Shown: in pieces, positions 15,733-24,994 of the stretch
Numbering within the stretch: position 1 is the first letter of the stretch
Layout: each line of letters begins with the position of its first letter
Origin: Bacteroidales bacterium
GTDB lineage: Bacteria; Bacteroidota; Bacteroidia; Bacteroidales; JAQUTK01
Length of the DNA stretch: 53,250 bases
Assembly: GCA_028709785.1 (NCBI GenBank)
Contig: JAQUTK010000026.1
Span: forward strand, 1 to 53,250
Direction: 5' to 3'
Program-made: the position numbers and the translations under genes
The notes under the pieces: generated by a model
Seen by the model: the letters and a program-made list of their open reading frames with translations, nothing else
Databases searched by the model: none
Told to the model about the DNA's origin: nothing

Positions 15733-18723
15733 ATGAGAATAAGATTATTGTGGATGAATATTGTACTGCTGTTTGCTTGTCTATCACTCCACGCACAAAC
15801 GCCAACAGATAACGTAAAGATCAATCCTGAGATTCAGTATCAAACCATGGAAGGCTGGGGCTCCTCGCTTTGCTGGTGGGCCAATATGGTGGGTAAGTGG
15901 GACGATGCTAAGATCGATGCGATCGTCAATATGATCACTGCGCAGGATAAACTCAATATGAATATCTTCCGTTACAACATTGGAGGAGGGGATGATCCTG
16001 CTCATGCCGACGGACACATGGTGACCGGAAAAGGTAAACGCGCCGAGATGCCGGGATTCAAAGCTTCTGCAGAGTCTGACTATGACTGGTCTGCCGATGC
16101 TCCTCAACGGAAGATCATGCTCAAGATAAAAGAGAAAAGGCCAGATGCTGTCTTTGAAGCATTTTCCAATTCCGCTCCTTACTGGATGACCTACAGCGGT
16201 TGTTCGGCAGGTAATGATCCGGCTTCAGCCGACAACCTCAAACCGGAATATTACGACCAGTTTTGCGATTATCTGATTGAAGTCTGCAAGCATTATAAAG
16301 AGGTCTATGGCATAGAATTTAAAACCCTGGAACCTTTTAATGAGTCCACAAGCAGCTATTGGGGATATAAGGGTAGTCAGGAAGGATGTCATTTTGACGT
16401 TGCTTCCCAGATCAAAGTGCTCCGCATTCTTTCCGAAAAACTAAAAGCTTCCGGATTAAAAACGGTTATCTCTGCTTCCGACGAAACGAGTGTCGGTGCT
16501 TCCATCAACGTACTCAATGCCTACAAGGCAACTCCGGATATCATTGATTTGCTCGGACAGTTTAATACGCATACCTATTCAGGTACCAACAGCGAGCGGA
16601 TTCAGTTGCGCGAACTGGTCAAAACCATCAAAAAGCCTTTCTGGATGTCTGAAACCGGACCAAGTGGTGGGAGTGGTCTGGCTAGCAATCTGGGACTTGC
16701 GCAAAAGCTCTTTGACGATCTTCGTCACATGCGTCCGCAGGCTTGGATCGACTGGCAGTTGATGGAGGAATGGAATGATACCTGGTGCTTGATCCGATGC
16801 AATTTTGCTTCACAGGAATATAACATCATAAAGAATTATTATGTGCGTATGCAGGTGACCCGCTTTATCAAGCAAGGCTATAAGATCATTGATACCAATC
16901 ATGAAAACGTGTTGGCTGCGATCAATCCGGAAGGAACGGAAATGGTGGCAGTCTTATTGAATACTTCCGGCAGCGAAAAAACGTTTGCTCTTGATCTCTC
17001 CCTCTTTGGCCATCGAGATGATAAAGCAAAAGTATATCGCACGACGGCTACCGACAATTGCCGGTTGTTGTCTTCCATTCCTATCGATGGCAAAATACTT
17101 AACTACACGTTGTCCGATCAAAGCATGGTTACATTGATCCTTCCGGTTGTGCTGGCCAATTATGCGGACTATGCAGTGACCAGGGGGATCACCTTTGAGG
17201 ATGGCAAAAGCGAACAGTTTAGCGGAGAAGGTAACTCTCTCATAGTAAAAAAAAACGACCAGCGTGACGGACTAAACAACAGTGAGTATGCCTTGACAGT
17301 TGCCGGCAAGAGAGATCAACCGGTAGTCTTTACGCTTGAGAAGCCTTTTTATACTTCAGAAAGAGCTCGCTACTTTCATATGATGATGAGGATGTCCGAC
17401 ATCACTCATCAGGGTGAAATAGATCCTCAGTCACTTGTTTGGAAAGATTATGTAATGGATCTGGGTACAGATACCCGGTTGACCAAGATAACTCTGGGCT
17501 CCACTTATGATTCCTGTGTTATCTGGCTGGACAATCTCTGTATCAATGCCAAAAAGGAGGAGCGTGCGATTACCGAACTTTCTCCTGTTTTAGATTTTGA
17601 GACCACGGATGGGATTCCAACCTATACGCTTATCAATAAGAAAGACTCTGCTTTCTCGGCTCAGATTGTCGACAATCCTGACTATGCCGGATTGAATGCA
17701 ATGGGGCATCTTTTCCAATATACCCTTCCTCCTTTTTCATCTTTCGGAAGTGTGAACGACACGATGCGACTCCATCTTGACTCTCCGTTGCGAGTCACGG
17801 ACAATACCCGCTACCTTCATGTCATGGTCAAATCGCCGTCAACCCGAATCTATTTTCAGTCTGGCGACTGGTCGTTGAGAAAAAACATTCCGGCAAATAA
17901 ATGGGTTGATGTTGTTGCTGATATGAATAGTTTCATGGGGAAAGTGCTCTATGATCTTGCAATTTCACCCTATAGCAGCAGTGCGGGAGTAACTGTTTAT
18001 CTGGATAATATCTGTTTCAATAATGATCCGCTGGCCCGTACCTATGTGGATGAAATAGAAGCCAATATGCCTTATCTGCTGCTCTCCCGCAATGGAGGCA
18101 ATGTCATCGAAGTATCGGGTGATCAACTGATGCAATCTGCTTTTGATGCCACTTATAGCTCACCTGCTCAGCAATGGGAACTTGTACCCTCCGACGGGCA
18201 CTATGCGATTGTCTCCCGCCAAGACGATCGGCGAGTGACAGATAACGGAAGCTACTTCTTAGCCCTGAGCAGTACTCTGGCCACTGACAACTCTCAGTTA
18301 TTTGATATACAATGGTTGGGTGATGGTTATGCAAAGATACTCTCATTGAGTACCGGTAAGGCGTTTGATGTGCAAGGCGCCAGTACTTCGCCTGGTGCGT
18401 TGATCGGACTCTGGGACTATGGCACCTCCGGTAATATTCATCGTCAGTGGGCATTGCACAAAGTACCCGGTTTTACAGATAATCAGATACAGAGAACCGA
18501 CTCGGATAGCGGTATCCGTTTCTTTGCGGCAAACGGTCAGTTACAGGTTTATGCAAATGAAACACTCCAGTTGGTTGAGATATACAAACCCGATGGGACC
18601 TTGCTTAAAAAAGTACAGAACGCTTCTGATGCTGTTTCAGTACAACTACCTGACGGACTTTACATTTTGCGTGCCGCCACGTTGACGCAAGAGCAAAGAG
18701 CGAAGATTTTGATTGAGCAGTAA
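15733..18723 (+). CDS. Secreted GH30 glycoside hydrolase with ricin-type lectin domain
   Basis: A 996-residue multidomain protein. A signal peptide (1-21, ending LHA-Q) leads into a GH30 barrel with QTMEGWGSSLCWWA (37-50), acid/base Glu204 in LEPFNES and nucleophile Glu307 in WMSETGPSGG. The sequence style fits the branch acting on beta-1,6-galactan or related chains, but the subfamily is inferred. Residues about 450-770 hold beta-sandwich modules with YLHVMVKS-type strands. Residues about 775-915 form a ricin-like beta-trefoil (QQWELVP and HRQWALHKV QxW motifs). The last ~55 residues (EIYKPDGTLLKKV ... LPDGLYILRA) resemble a T9SS sorting domain. It is likely surface-exposed or secreted. A hairpin follows the stop. 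Confidence 0.9.
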   Translation: MRIRLLWMNIVLLFACLSLHAQTPTDNVKINPEIQYQTMEGWGSSLCWWANMVGKWDDAKIDAIVNMITAQDKLNMNIFRYNIGGGDDPAHADGHMVTGKGKRAEMPGFKASAESDYDWSADAPQRKIMLKIKEKRPDAVFEAFSNSAPYWMTYSGCSAGNDPASADNLKPEYYDQFCDYLIEVCKHYKEVYGIEFKTLEPFNESTSSYWGYKGSQEGCHFDVASQIKVLRILSEKLKASGLKTVISASDETSVGASINVLNAYKATPDIIDLLGQFNTHTYSGTNSERIQLRELVKTIKKPFWMSETGPSGGSGLASNLGLAQKLFDDLRHMRPQAWIDWQLMEEWNDTWCLIRCNFASQEYNIIKNYYVRMQVTRFIKQGYKIIDTNHENVLAAINPEGTEMVAVLLNTSGSEKTFALDLSLFGHRDDKAKVYRTTATDNCRLLSSIPIDGKILNYTLSDQSMVTLILPVVLANYADYAVTRGITFEDGKSEQFSGEGNSLIVKKNDQRDGLNNSEYALTVAGKRDQPVVFTLEKPFYTSERARYFHMMMRMSDITHQGEIDPQSLVWKDYVMDLGTDTRLTKITLGSTYDSCVIWLDNLCINAKKEERAITELSPVLDFETTDGIPTYTLINKKDSAFSAQIVDNPDYAGLNAMGHLFQYTLPPFSSFGSVNDTMRLHLDSPLRVTDNTRYLHVMVKSPSTRIYFQSGDWSLRKNIPANKWVDVVADMNSFMGKVLYDLAISPYSSSAGVTVYLDNICFNNDPLARTYVDEIEANMPYLLLSRNGGNVIEVSGDQLMQSAFDATYSSPAQQWELVPSDGHYAIVSRQDDRRVTDNGSYFLALSSTLATDNSQLFDIQWLGDGYAKILSLSTGKAFDVQGASTSPGALIGLWDYGTSGNIHRQWALHKVPGFTDNQIQRTDSDSGIRFFAANGQLQVYANETLQLVEIYKPDGTLLKKVQNASDAVSVQLPDGLYILRAATLTQEQRAKILIEQ

Positions 18724-18731
18724 CAAAATAA

Positions 18732-18761
18732 AACAGGGGCATCATCACTGATACCCCTGTT
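18732..18761. terminator. Hairpin between GH30 and hsp20 genes
   Basis: The stem AACAGGGG / CCCCTGTT, with an inner ATC/GAT pairing, lies between two convergent genes. There is no strong T-tract on the plus strand, so its strength as a terminator is uncertain. Confidence 0.55.
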
Positions 18762-18805
18762 CAACAAATAATAACCACAATCTTTTTTACCTATAAACCT
18801 ATAAC

Positions 18806-19237
18806 CTATTCAATTTGTATAACCTGCGACAGAGCCTTTCGCTCTTCCGGTTGATATTTTGGAAGTTCAATTTTAAGAAGTCCATTTTCCACTTTTGCTG
18901 AGATCTTCTCTTTTACTACATTCTCTGGCAGACTCAGGCTCTGCTTAAACTGTGTGTAAGAGAACTCTTTGCGCAAATACTGATTATGTTCGTCTTTCTC
19001 TTCCTTCTCGTTTTTCTTTTCCATTGAAATGACCAGATTGTTCTCTTCGTCGATTTCCAGACTCAGATCCTCTTTTGTTAAACCGGGAACGGTTAGTTCC
19101 AGTTTAAAAGCCTCTGCATTTTCAATCACATTCATTGCCGGACGAGTATTCTGCGTATTTCTCTCGTTCCAGTCATAGTTAAATAAGTTGTTTAAAAGCG
19201 TAGGAAACAAATCCTGCGAACGTCTTACGAGTACCAT
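18806..19237 (-). CDS. Small heat shock protein, Hsp20/alpha-crystallin family
   Basis: A 143-residue cytoplasmic holdase chaperone. The alpha-crystallin domain runs from about residue 35 (MNVIENAEAFKLELTVPGL) to the end, with the LSLPENVV and AKVENGLLKIELPK motifs; the C-terminal tail is short. An in-frame ATG lies five codons upstream (19252), but a strong GGAGG sits between the two ATGs, 8 bases before the downstream one, so MVLVRRSQDLFP is taken as the true N-terminus. A good Shine-Dalgarno is unusual in this window. Expression after stress is expected; no CIRCE-type repeat was seen. Confidence 0.93.
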   Translation of the reverse strand: MVLVRRSQDLFPTLLNNLFNYDWNERNTQNTRPAMNVIENAEAFKLELTVPGLTKEDLSLEIDEENNLVISMEKKNEKEEKDEHNQYLRKEFSYTQFKQSLSLPENVVKEKISAKVENGLLKIELPKYQPEERKALSQVIQIE

Positions 19238-19539
19238 TTTTATATCCTCCATTTTTAAGTTAATAATTTAATCTATTGTTTGGCTGTTGTTGTTACATCC
19301 AATATCTTTACTACAACTTTTATGCCAGATAATTGAACTATAGGAAGAGTGAAAATAAGGCATTTTCTACTTACATTTTGTCAGCATCATCCGATTCAAG
19401 ACTGTAAATTCATCATCACTTATATTCTATTGATGGGTATTGCGTGTTATTGTACTTTTATGTCACGTTTTCAAACTGGCTGTCATTCATTATAGATTAC
19501 TTTTGCACACATCAAACAACTGTTTTAAATAGAATCAAC
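19238..19539. other. Intergenic region between hsp20 and SGNH genes (divergent)
   Basis: About 300 bases holding the start regions of two divergent genes. Besides the -7 element for the SGNH gene (19498-19505) nothing recognisable was found: no clear -33 box, no RNA gene and no long repeat. Confidence 0.6.
19498..19505 (+). promoter_or_regulatory. -7 element (TACTTTTG) for the SGNH hydrolase gene
   Basis: TACTTTTG fits TAnnTTTG and lies 35 bases before the ATG at 19540. No -33 TTTG at the proper distance. Confidence 0.45.
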
Positions 19540-21252
19540 ATGAAAAAGTTTGCTTTAGCCTTCTTGTTTGTTAGTGTTATATTGTCAGTTCGCACCATGG
19601 CGCAGCCTCCGATACGCGTGGTCTGTGTCGGCAACAGTATTACCGAAGGATATGGTACTACCAGTGGGGAGAAAGCGTGGCCCGCGCAACTGGGTCAATT
19701 GCTCGGAAGTCGCTATACAGTATTAAATTGCGGCGTGAGTGGCACTACTATGTTGAAAGAAGGGAGCTATCCCTATTGGAGTACTTCGAGATTTACTGAT
19801 GCGAAGAATAATAATCCTCAGATCCTGATTATCGCACTAGGTACCAATGACGCAGGTACGTCCAACTGGGAGAAGAAGGCTCAGTTTAAAACGGATTATC
19901 TGGCCATGATTAGTGAATTCAGAAAGCTAAACAGAAATCCGATCATCTATCTCTGTTTCCCCGGCAAAGTGTTTTCTAATGCGACTCAAACGGCAAATAT
20001 CAAGAATGAGTTGATCCCTATTTTGCGAGAGATCAGCAAGGAAGAGAACACCTATCTCATTGATTTTTATACAGCGATGCAGTTCAAGGGGGCTCTCTAT
20101 CCGGATGGATTACATCCCAACGATGAAGGTTCAGCAGTGATGGCTAATGTTGCCTATAAAGTTATTTCCAAGAAACAGGTAATAGTACCTTATGTATCCG
20201 TCAATCAGCAAGACTCGGTTGAAACGACTTCTCCTTCTGTTCCGGCAGGTGGTACGCTGACCTTTAAACCGCAGCCGGAGTATGGCACATGGGCATGGAA
20301 AGGTCCGAATGGATTTACATCCACAGACAGGGTGGTTACCCTTGCCGATATCCAGTTGAATCAGGGTGGTGCGTATACAGCTATTTTTACCGATACACTC
20401 GGACAGAGAAGTGTGATGAACTTTATGGTTTCGATTGAAGGATGTAGTTCCACATCTATCACGCCATACGTGCAGGTAAATAATGGCGGTTGGATTACCT
20501 CAACATCTCTCACAACCAATCCGGGTGGCTCCATATCCTTTGGCCCTCAACCTACAAACGGTACCTGGTGTTGGACTGGCCCGAATGGTTTCTTCTCCAA
20601 CTCCAGATCTTTCTCCCTCAACACGATCCTGCCGGAGCAAGCGGGTGACTATACCGCAACCTATTACAATTCGACCGGATGTAAGAACAGCTTGACCTTT
20701 AAGGTTGCAGTTGAAGGAGAGGTAAGCTGTCCGACACTTGTGCCGTATATGAATATCAATGCTACCTGGTCGCAAATAACTTCCGCAGTAGTTAGTGAGG
20801 GTGGAGGCGTTACTTTTGGTCCGCAACCTTCCAACGGGAATTGGAGCTGGTCTGGCCCGAACGGCTTTTCGTCGAACAACAGAGAGGCTTCTGTCAGTAA
20901 CTTCAGTGCTGCCAAAGCAGGCAAGTACATTGGTGTATTTACCAATGCGCTCGGATGCAAAGACAGTTTGGTGTTCACTTTAAATACCATTCATACGGCA
21001 CTGGATCTTCCAGTTGATGATTCAGGCATGATATCATATCCCAATCCGGCAACCGATAAAGTTACCTTCAAAAATGTACCGGCCCATACAGCTATCACGG
21101 TATGGGATGCGTCAGGACGTGCTGTACTGCGTATGAATTCATCCGATGTAACGGAGGATGTGGACATACAAGTAAACAACTTGAAAAGCGGAGTGTATTA
21201 CATTTCTCTACTCAATGACAATACGAAGACTTATAAGGTAATCAAGAAATAG
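19540..21252 (+). CDS. Secreted SGNH/GDSL esterase with three Ig-like repeats and T9SS sorting domain
   Basis: A 570-residue protein. The frame is open from 19444, but the ATG at 19540 gives a proper signal peptide (MKKFALAFLF ... TMAQ). The SGNH hydrolase domain shows block I GNSITEGYG with Ser33, GVSGTT (Gly67), GTND (101-104) and block V DGLHPND (Asp189, His192); such domains often deacetylate glycans. Three repeats of about 85 residues follow, each with a W-x-GPNGF core (WKGPNGF, WTGPNGF, WSGPNGF) and a GxYxxxF strand. The C-terminus (SYPNPATDKVTF ... LKSGVYYISLL ... KVIKK) is a clear T9SS type A sorting domain. It may act with the GH30 protein on acetylated polysaccharide, which is inference from proximity. 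Confidence 0.92.
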   Translation: MKKFALAFLFVSVILSVRTMAQPPIRVVCVGNSITEGYGTTSGEKAWPAQLGQLLGSRYTVLNCGVSGTTMLKEGSYPYWSTSRFTDAKNNNPQILIIALGTNDAGTSNWEKKAQFKTDYLAMISEFRKLNRNPIIYLCFPGKVFSNATQTANIKNELIPILREISKEENTYLIDFYTAMQFKGALYPDGLHPNDEGSAVMANVAYKVISKKQVIVPYVSVNQQDSVETTSPSVPAGGTLTFKPQPEYGTWAWKGPNGFTSTDRVVTLADIQLNQGGAYTAIFTDTLGQRSVMNFMVSIEGCSSTSITPYVQVNNGGWITSTSLTTNPGGSISFGPQPTNGTWCWTGPNGFFSNSRSFSLNTILPEQAGDYTATYYNSTGCKNSLTFKVAVEGEVSCPTLVPYMNINATWSQITSAVVSEGGGVTFGPQPSNGNWSWSGPNGFSSNNREASVSNFSAAKAGKYIGVFTNALGCKDSLVFTLNTIHTALDLPVDDSGMISYPNPATDKVTFKNVPAHTAITVWDASGRAVLRMNSSDVTEDVDIQVNNLKSGVYYISLLNDNTKTYKVIKK

Positions 21253-21274
21253 GTCATAGGTCTTGATTATGGTT

Positions 21275-21314
21275 GAGCCCATCCTTCGTTTCGTGCGTTG
21301 GATGGGTTCTTTTT
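21275..21314 (+). terminator. Terminator after the SGNH gene
   Basis: A 10-base stem (GAGCCCATCC / GGATGGGTTC, one G-T pair) runs into five T residues. Confidence 0.85.
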
Positions 21315-21321
21315 ATCGGGC

Positions 21322-22074
21322 TTAGTGATTACTCTTCTCTTTGATCAGAGCCTCATAATCAATATTGTCGTATGTAAGACCCTCTACCTCTTCAAATGTG
21401 ATATAATCAATCAAATCAAAACCGGTAGCTCCTTCTTTTGTAACCATCAGTCGATAGGAAGGCTTATTATCCGTGTTTAGCTTTTGTTCTTTCCAAACAG
21501 CTATACCCTTTGCCTTATTGATCAGATGGATTGTTAAGACGTAATTTCCTTTGTCCTCCTTTCCTGGAAGACAAGTAATGACATACATAGAATCAGACTT
21601 TCGTTCGATAGATTTGATAACATGAGGCAGTGGCCCATCCATAAAGTTCTCGATAAATAAACTATCTGAAAACAACTTGAACCCATAGCTCATCCCATCC
21701 AGATAATATTGCTTTTTATAGCTGTTGAGAGGTAGCCACTCTTGGGGCAGTCCCCGCAAATCATGTTTTACAAAAGGCTTTGGGTAGATCTTCTTCAGTG
21801 ATTTGTAATAGAATTCATATGCATTTTTGCCTCGTTTGAGATCCAGCTCAAAAGCATTCATATATCTCTTATAGGATTCACTACTGCGATTTCTTTCCAG
21901 ATAGCAGGCACTCACACATGTGTCATGATCCACAACATAGAGTTGCCTGTAAAAGAAGAGCGTGTCATTCTTTGTAAAAGGACCTTTTACGGGTTCCACA
22001 TAACGGTTTTGTCCATGGCAGGCTTGGGTTGAGACTGTTAGAGCCAGCATGAAGAGGATGAACATCTTTTTCAT
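21322..22074 (-). CDS. Hypothetical exported protein (probable lipoprotein)
   Basis: A 250-residue protein not assigned to a family. The N-terminus MKKMFILFMLALTVSTQAC has a hydrophobic core and a plausible though atypical lipobox ending in Cys19; an alternative cleavage after CHGQ is possible. The body is rich in Tyr, Lys and Asp and looks like an alpha/beta or beta-sandwich domain (DSMYVITCLPGKEDKGNYVL). It lies 17 bases downstream of a BspA-like gene on the same strand, so the two are probably one transcript. Function unknown. Confidence 0.65.
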   Translation of the reverse strand: MKKMFILFMLALTVSTQACHGQNRYVEPVKGPFTKNDTLFFYRQLYVVDHDTCVSACYLERNRSSESYKRYMNAFELDLKRGKNAYEFYYKSLKKIYPKPFVKHDLRGLPQEWLPLNSYKKQYYLDGMSYGFKLFSDSLFIENFMDGPLPHVIKSIERKSDSMYVITCLPGKEDKGNYVLTIHLINKAKGIAVWKEQKLNTDNKPSYRLMVTKEGATGFDLIDYITFEEVEGLTYDNIDYEALIKEKSNH

Positions 22075-22090
22075 TGTAAGATAATTTGAT

Positions 22091-24079
22091 TTATTGTAAT
22101 AAAGTTATTTTGAAAGTCTGAACACCCACCTTCACCAGGTAAAGAGCTCCGGCAGGTAGAGCGATCCGCTGTTCGTCGCCGGTGGCAGTAAATGTTATCT
22201 TCTGAATGCCGGTAGCAGAATAGACCGTGATGATTGTGCCAGCTTCAGCACCTTTCACTACAATGCCGTCACGTTCTGTGAAGATTGTTGCTTGCGAGGC
22301 TTCGTTTTCCGGTTCAGAATCCGGGTAAAATATATAGATCTTTTTAAAGTCTTTCCATTGGTCGGTAGCGGCATATTTTGAATCTGTTCTGTAAGGTACA
22401 TACAAAGAACAAGTGTTTTTATCTACACCACTGAAGACGTCTGCACCCAATTTCGGGGGTGTCTTTTGATGTACACATATATAATTCAGAGCATAGCAGC
22501 CTTGAAAAGCATGTGAGCCAATACTGTCTGTTGGCGGAAGAATACTTTCTCCAATCAGTTTAGCGCTATTCTGAGAGAGTTGATAATCACCGGAAGTAAC
22601 ATAATATAGGTATGCACCAAAGATAAATTCCTTTAATCCGGAACAATTTTTGAATGCGCATGAACCAATTATCCGAAGCGTTAAGAGGGTAGTTACGCGT
22701 TCGAGCGAATCGCATTCATTGAAGGCATAGTCTTTAATCGCTGTGATTGTATAAAACTTGCCATTATACTCCACTTCCTTGTCAATGTCAAGGTTGCCTT
22801 TTGGCTTGTTGACATATCCAATGACGGTTACAGAGTCAGCATTGATTGCGTACTTCAGATTGCCGACTGTGAATGTTTCCTCAATATTTGGAAAATCTTT
22901 CCAAACAGCAGTTGCGAAGTAATTGGGAGATGCATAATATGGAACATACAAGGTACAAGTGTTTTTGTAAATGCCTTCAAAACAAGAAATATCGGCAATA
23001 GGAGGAGTCGCGTTCAGACAGTAGATCTCTTTGATTGAGCTACAACCATCAAAAGCATATGTTCGAATAGAAGTCACGCGTGCCGGAATTGTTATGGAAG
23101 TAAGAGCTACGCAATTACTAAAAGCATAATAGCCTATTTCACTGATACTATCAGGTAGTGTGATGGAAGGAAGGCGGTAACAGTTATGAAAAGAACGACT
23201 CCCTATTTTTCTGATCGTCGAGGGTAACGTGACTGTAGTAAGGCTTCTGCATTCTTCGAAAGTGCTTTCTTCGATCGTATCAATGCTGGCCGGAATTGTT
23301 ATTGAAGTAAGTCCGCTACCTTTAAAAGCACCGATACCAATAGAAGTGACAGTTTCCGGAATTGTTATTGAAGCAAGCTTAATACAATCTGAGAAAGTGT
23401 TATACGCTATTTGCTTAATATTTGAAGGAATTGTTACAGAAGTAAGGTTGATGCAGTGTTCAAACACAGCACCGTCCATCGTTGTGATCCCGGTAGGGAG
23501 CGTTACAGAACTCATTCCACAGCTACTAAAAGCATTATGTTCTATTGAAGTAAGGCTCGCTGGAAGTGTAAGCGACTGGATGGGGCATTCTTCAAAAGCA
23601 TAGTAACCTATCGTGGTTATTCCTTCAGGGATTGTAAGTGATTTCAGTCCAAGGCAAAACCTGAATGCTTCATTTCCTATCGTTGTTACACTTCGGGGTA
23701 TTTTAATCGATCCTAATCTTGGGAAAGCATAAAACATGTATTCTCCAATTGTATTGTTTGAAGTATAGTATGAATAATGCATATTACTGTGGTAAACACC
23801 TCCTCCCGCTACAATATTCGCATCGGTTAAATCAAGAGAAAGATTTCCCTGAGTTTCACTGTTTCCAAGAGACTTCATAAAAACAATGTCCGTACCATTC
23901 AAATCACCTGTCACGATAAGTTCGGTTATTTTGGGTTTTTCATCGTCCGTAATCAACGTGTTTAATGTGCCGGCTGTTGCCACGTGAACCGTCTTGCTAA
24001 GTTCAGCTTGCAAGTGTATGCTAACTAATAAACTGACGAATACCAGTAGCGACTTAAGAATAAGGTTTTGTTTCTTCAT
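22091..24079 (-). CDS. BspA-like leucine-rich repeat surface protein
   Basis: A 662-residue exported protein. The signal peptide is MKKQNLILKS...LQAE when the ATG at 24079 is used; an in-frame ATG 27 bases upstream is less likely because it adds a polar leader. About eleven LRR_5 (Treponema pallidum/BspA type) units of ~23 residues follow, with the pattern LTSITIPxxVTSIGxxAFxxC. Two capping segments of the form CTLYVPY...WKDFxxIxE occur, one mid-protein and one near the end. The last ~60 residues (EAGTIITVYSATGIQKITF ... LPAGALYLVKV) resemble a T9SS-type sorting domain. BspA proteins bind host matrix or other cells; the ligand here is unknown. Two related genes lie at 46573-50426. Confidence 0.9.
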   Translation of the reverse strand: MKKQNLILKSLLVFVSLLVSIHLQAELSKTVHVATAGTLNTLITDDEKPKITELIVTGDLNGTDIVFMKSLGNSETQGNLSLDLTDANIVAGGGVYHSNMHYSYYTSNNTIGEYMFYAFPRLGSIKIPRSVTTIGNEAFRFCLGLKSLTIPEGITTIGYYAFEECPIQSLTLPASLTSIEHNAFSSCGMSSVTLPTGITTMDGAVFEHCINLTSVTIPSNIKQIAYNTFSDCIKLASITIPETVTSIGIGAFKGSGLTSITIPASIDTIEESTFEECRSLTTVTLPSTIRKIGSRSFHNCYRLPSITLPDSISEIGYYAFSNCVALTSITIPARVTSIRTYAFDGCSSIKEIYCLNATPPIADISCFEGIYKNTCTLYVPYYASPNYFATAVWKDFPNIEETFTVGNLKYAINADSVTVIGYVNKPKGNLDIDKEVEYNGKFYTITAIKDYAFNECDSLERVTTLLTLRIIGSCAFKNCSGLKEFIFGAYLYYVTSGDYQLSQNSAKLIGESILPPTDSIGSHAFQGCYALNYICVHQKTPPKLGADVFSGVDKNTCSLYVPYRTDSKYAATDQWKDFKKIYIFYPDSEPENEASQATIFTERDGIVVKGAEAGTIITVYSATGIQKITFTATGDEQRIALPAGALYLVKVGVQTFKITLLQ

Positions 24080-24261
24080 GATTTTTGTAGAATTAAACGA
24101 TCCCATTCAGACTTCTCGATTAGTAGCCTCAAAGTTAGTAATAATATTTAATTATCTATTAGAGCTGTAATAATTCTAATAAGGAATCGGATAATTCGCA
24201 AAAATATTCCGTTTTTAGGCTGCTTTTTTCTTTTTGGAAGATGTTTTTTGTTTGCATTCGT

Positions 24262-24289
24262 TTCCCGCTTCACTGCAGCGAAGCGGGAA
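24262..24289. repeat. Perfect 10-base inverted repeat (hairpin)
   Basis: TTCCCGCTTC pairs perfectly with GAAGCGGGAA around an 8-base loop. No T-tract follows directly, so it is not a standard terminator. A related segment (GAAACGGGAG) follows about 30 bases later. Confidence 0.7.
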
Positions 24290-24414
24290 TTTGTCTCGAG
24301 TGAAACGGGAGTCGCTTCAGGTATTCAGGAAAAGAATATTAGGAAGTTTGGACTTCCAGACCCAAATGAGTTAAGATTGTTGACCGTTCAAACGTTTTTC
24401 ATGTTCTTATTTTG

Positions 24415-24422
24415 TACATTTG
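24415..24422 (+). promoter_or_regulatory. -7 element (TACATTTG) for the cupin gene
   Basis: An exact TAnnTTTG match 48 bases before the start codon; no -33 TTTG at the right distance. Confidence 0.4.
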
Positions 24423-24469
24423 TATTCATTGTTTCAATTTTTGCTTATGCAACTTTAAATTTTTAGTTC

Positions 24470-24976
24470 ATGAAAAGAATAGCGTGGATCGTTTGTTTGG
24501 TGTTGATCTGTAGCGCAGCCCGTGCTCAGTACAATAAAGCGATTATCATCGAGCCTTTGCTGAAAACCGATACGACAGCGATCGGACAGAAAATTGTTTA
24601 TCCTCAATTTAAGGAAAACGAAGTCACAATTGCCAAGATTACTTTCCCTCCGGGTGTTTCTACCGGATGGCATAAACATGAGATACCTGTCTTTGCTTAT
24701 GTACTCAAAGGAACTCTTACCGTCGAACTGGAGAATGATAAGGTATCAGAATTTCCCGAGAACGCTACGTTTGCAGAAGTCTTCAATACTTATCACAATG
24801 GCGTGAACAAAGGAAAAGAAGAACTGATCTTGATTGCTTTCTACATGGGAGGAAAAGGGGTACCCAACTCCATCGTCAAAGAACAACCCAAGGAGAAAAG
24901 TAAAATGCATGTCTTCCTGGGAAAGAAAGCTACTGCATCAGATCCAAAAGAGGCCGTGAAAGAGGAAACAAAGTAA
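24470..24976 (+). CDS. Exported cupin-domain protein
   Basis: A 168-residue protein with a signal peptide (1-19, ending ARA-Q) and a single cupin barrel. Motif 1 includes GWHKHEIPVFAYVLKGTL with His68 and His70; motif 2 carries His109 in FNTYHNGVNKG. Metal binding is therefore likely. Substrate and reaction are unknown. The charged C-terminal tail (about 138-168) lies outside the barrel. It precedes an SDR gene by 18 bases on the same strand and may share its transcript. Confidence 0.85.
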   Translation: MKRIAWIVCLVLICSAARAQYNKAIIIEPLLKTDTTAIGQKIVYPQFKENEVTIAKITFPPGVSTGWHKHEIPVFAYVLKGTLTVELENDKVSEFPENATFAEVFNTYHNGVNKGKEELILIAFYMGGKGVPNSIVKEQPKEKSKMHVFLGKKATASDPKEAVKEETK

Positions 24977-24994
24977 CTATCCGGAGATTCATTC

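Larger units (their letters stand above)
24080..24469. other. Intergenic region between BspA-like and cupin genes
   Basis: About 390 bases with divergent genes at both sides. It contains a long perfect hairpin at 24262-24289 and a -7 element at 24415-24422. A plus-strand open frame (24248-24466) is present but has no family likeness and runs through the hairpin, so I do not call it a gene. Confidence 0.6.

Noticed and set aside
22091..24079. Regular LRR-coding repeats considered as a possible CRISPR or tandem DNA repeat
   Set aside because: The ~69-base period encodes LRR_5 protein units; there are no identical repeats with unique spacers. No CRISPR array was seen anywhere in the window.
24248..24466. 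72-residue plus-strand open frame before the cupin gene
   Set aside because: No family likeness, runs through the hairpin at 24262-24289 and the -7 element, and has no ribosome binding site.
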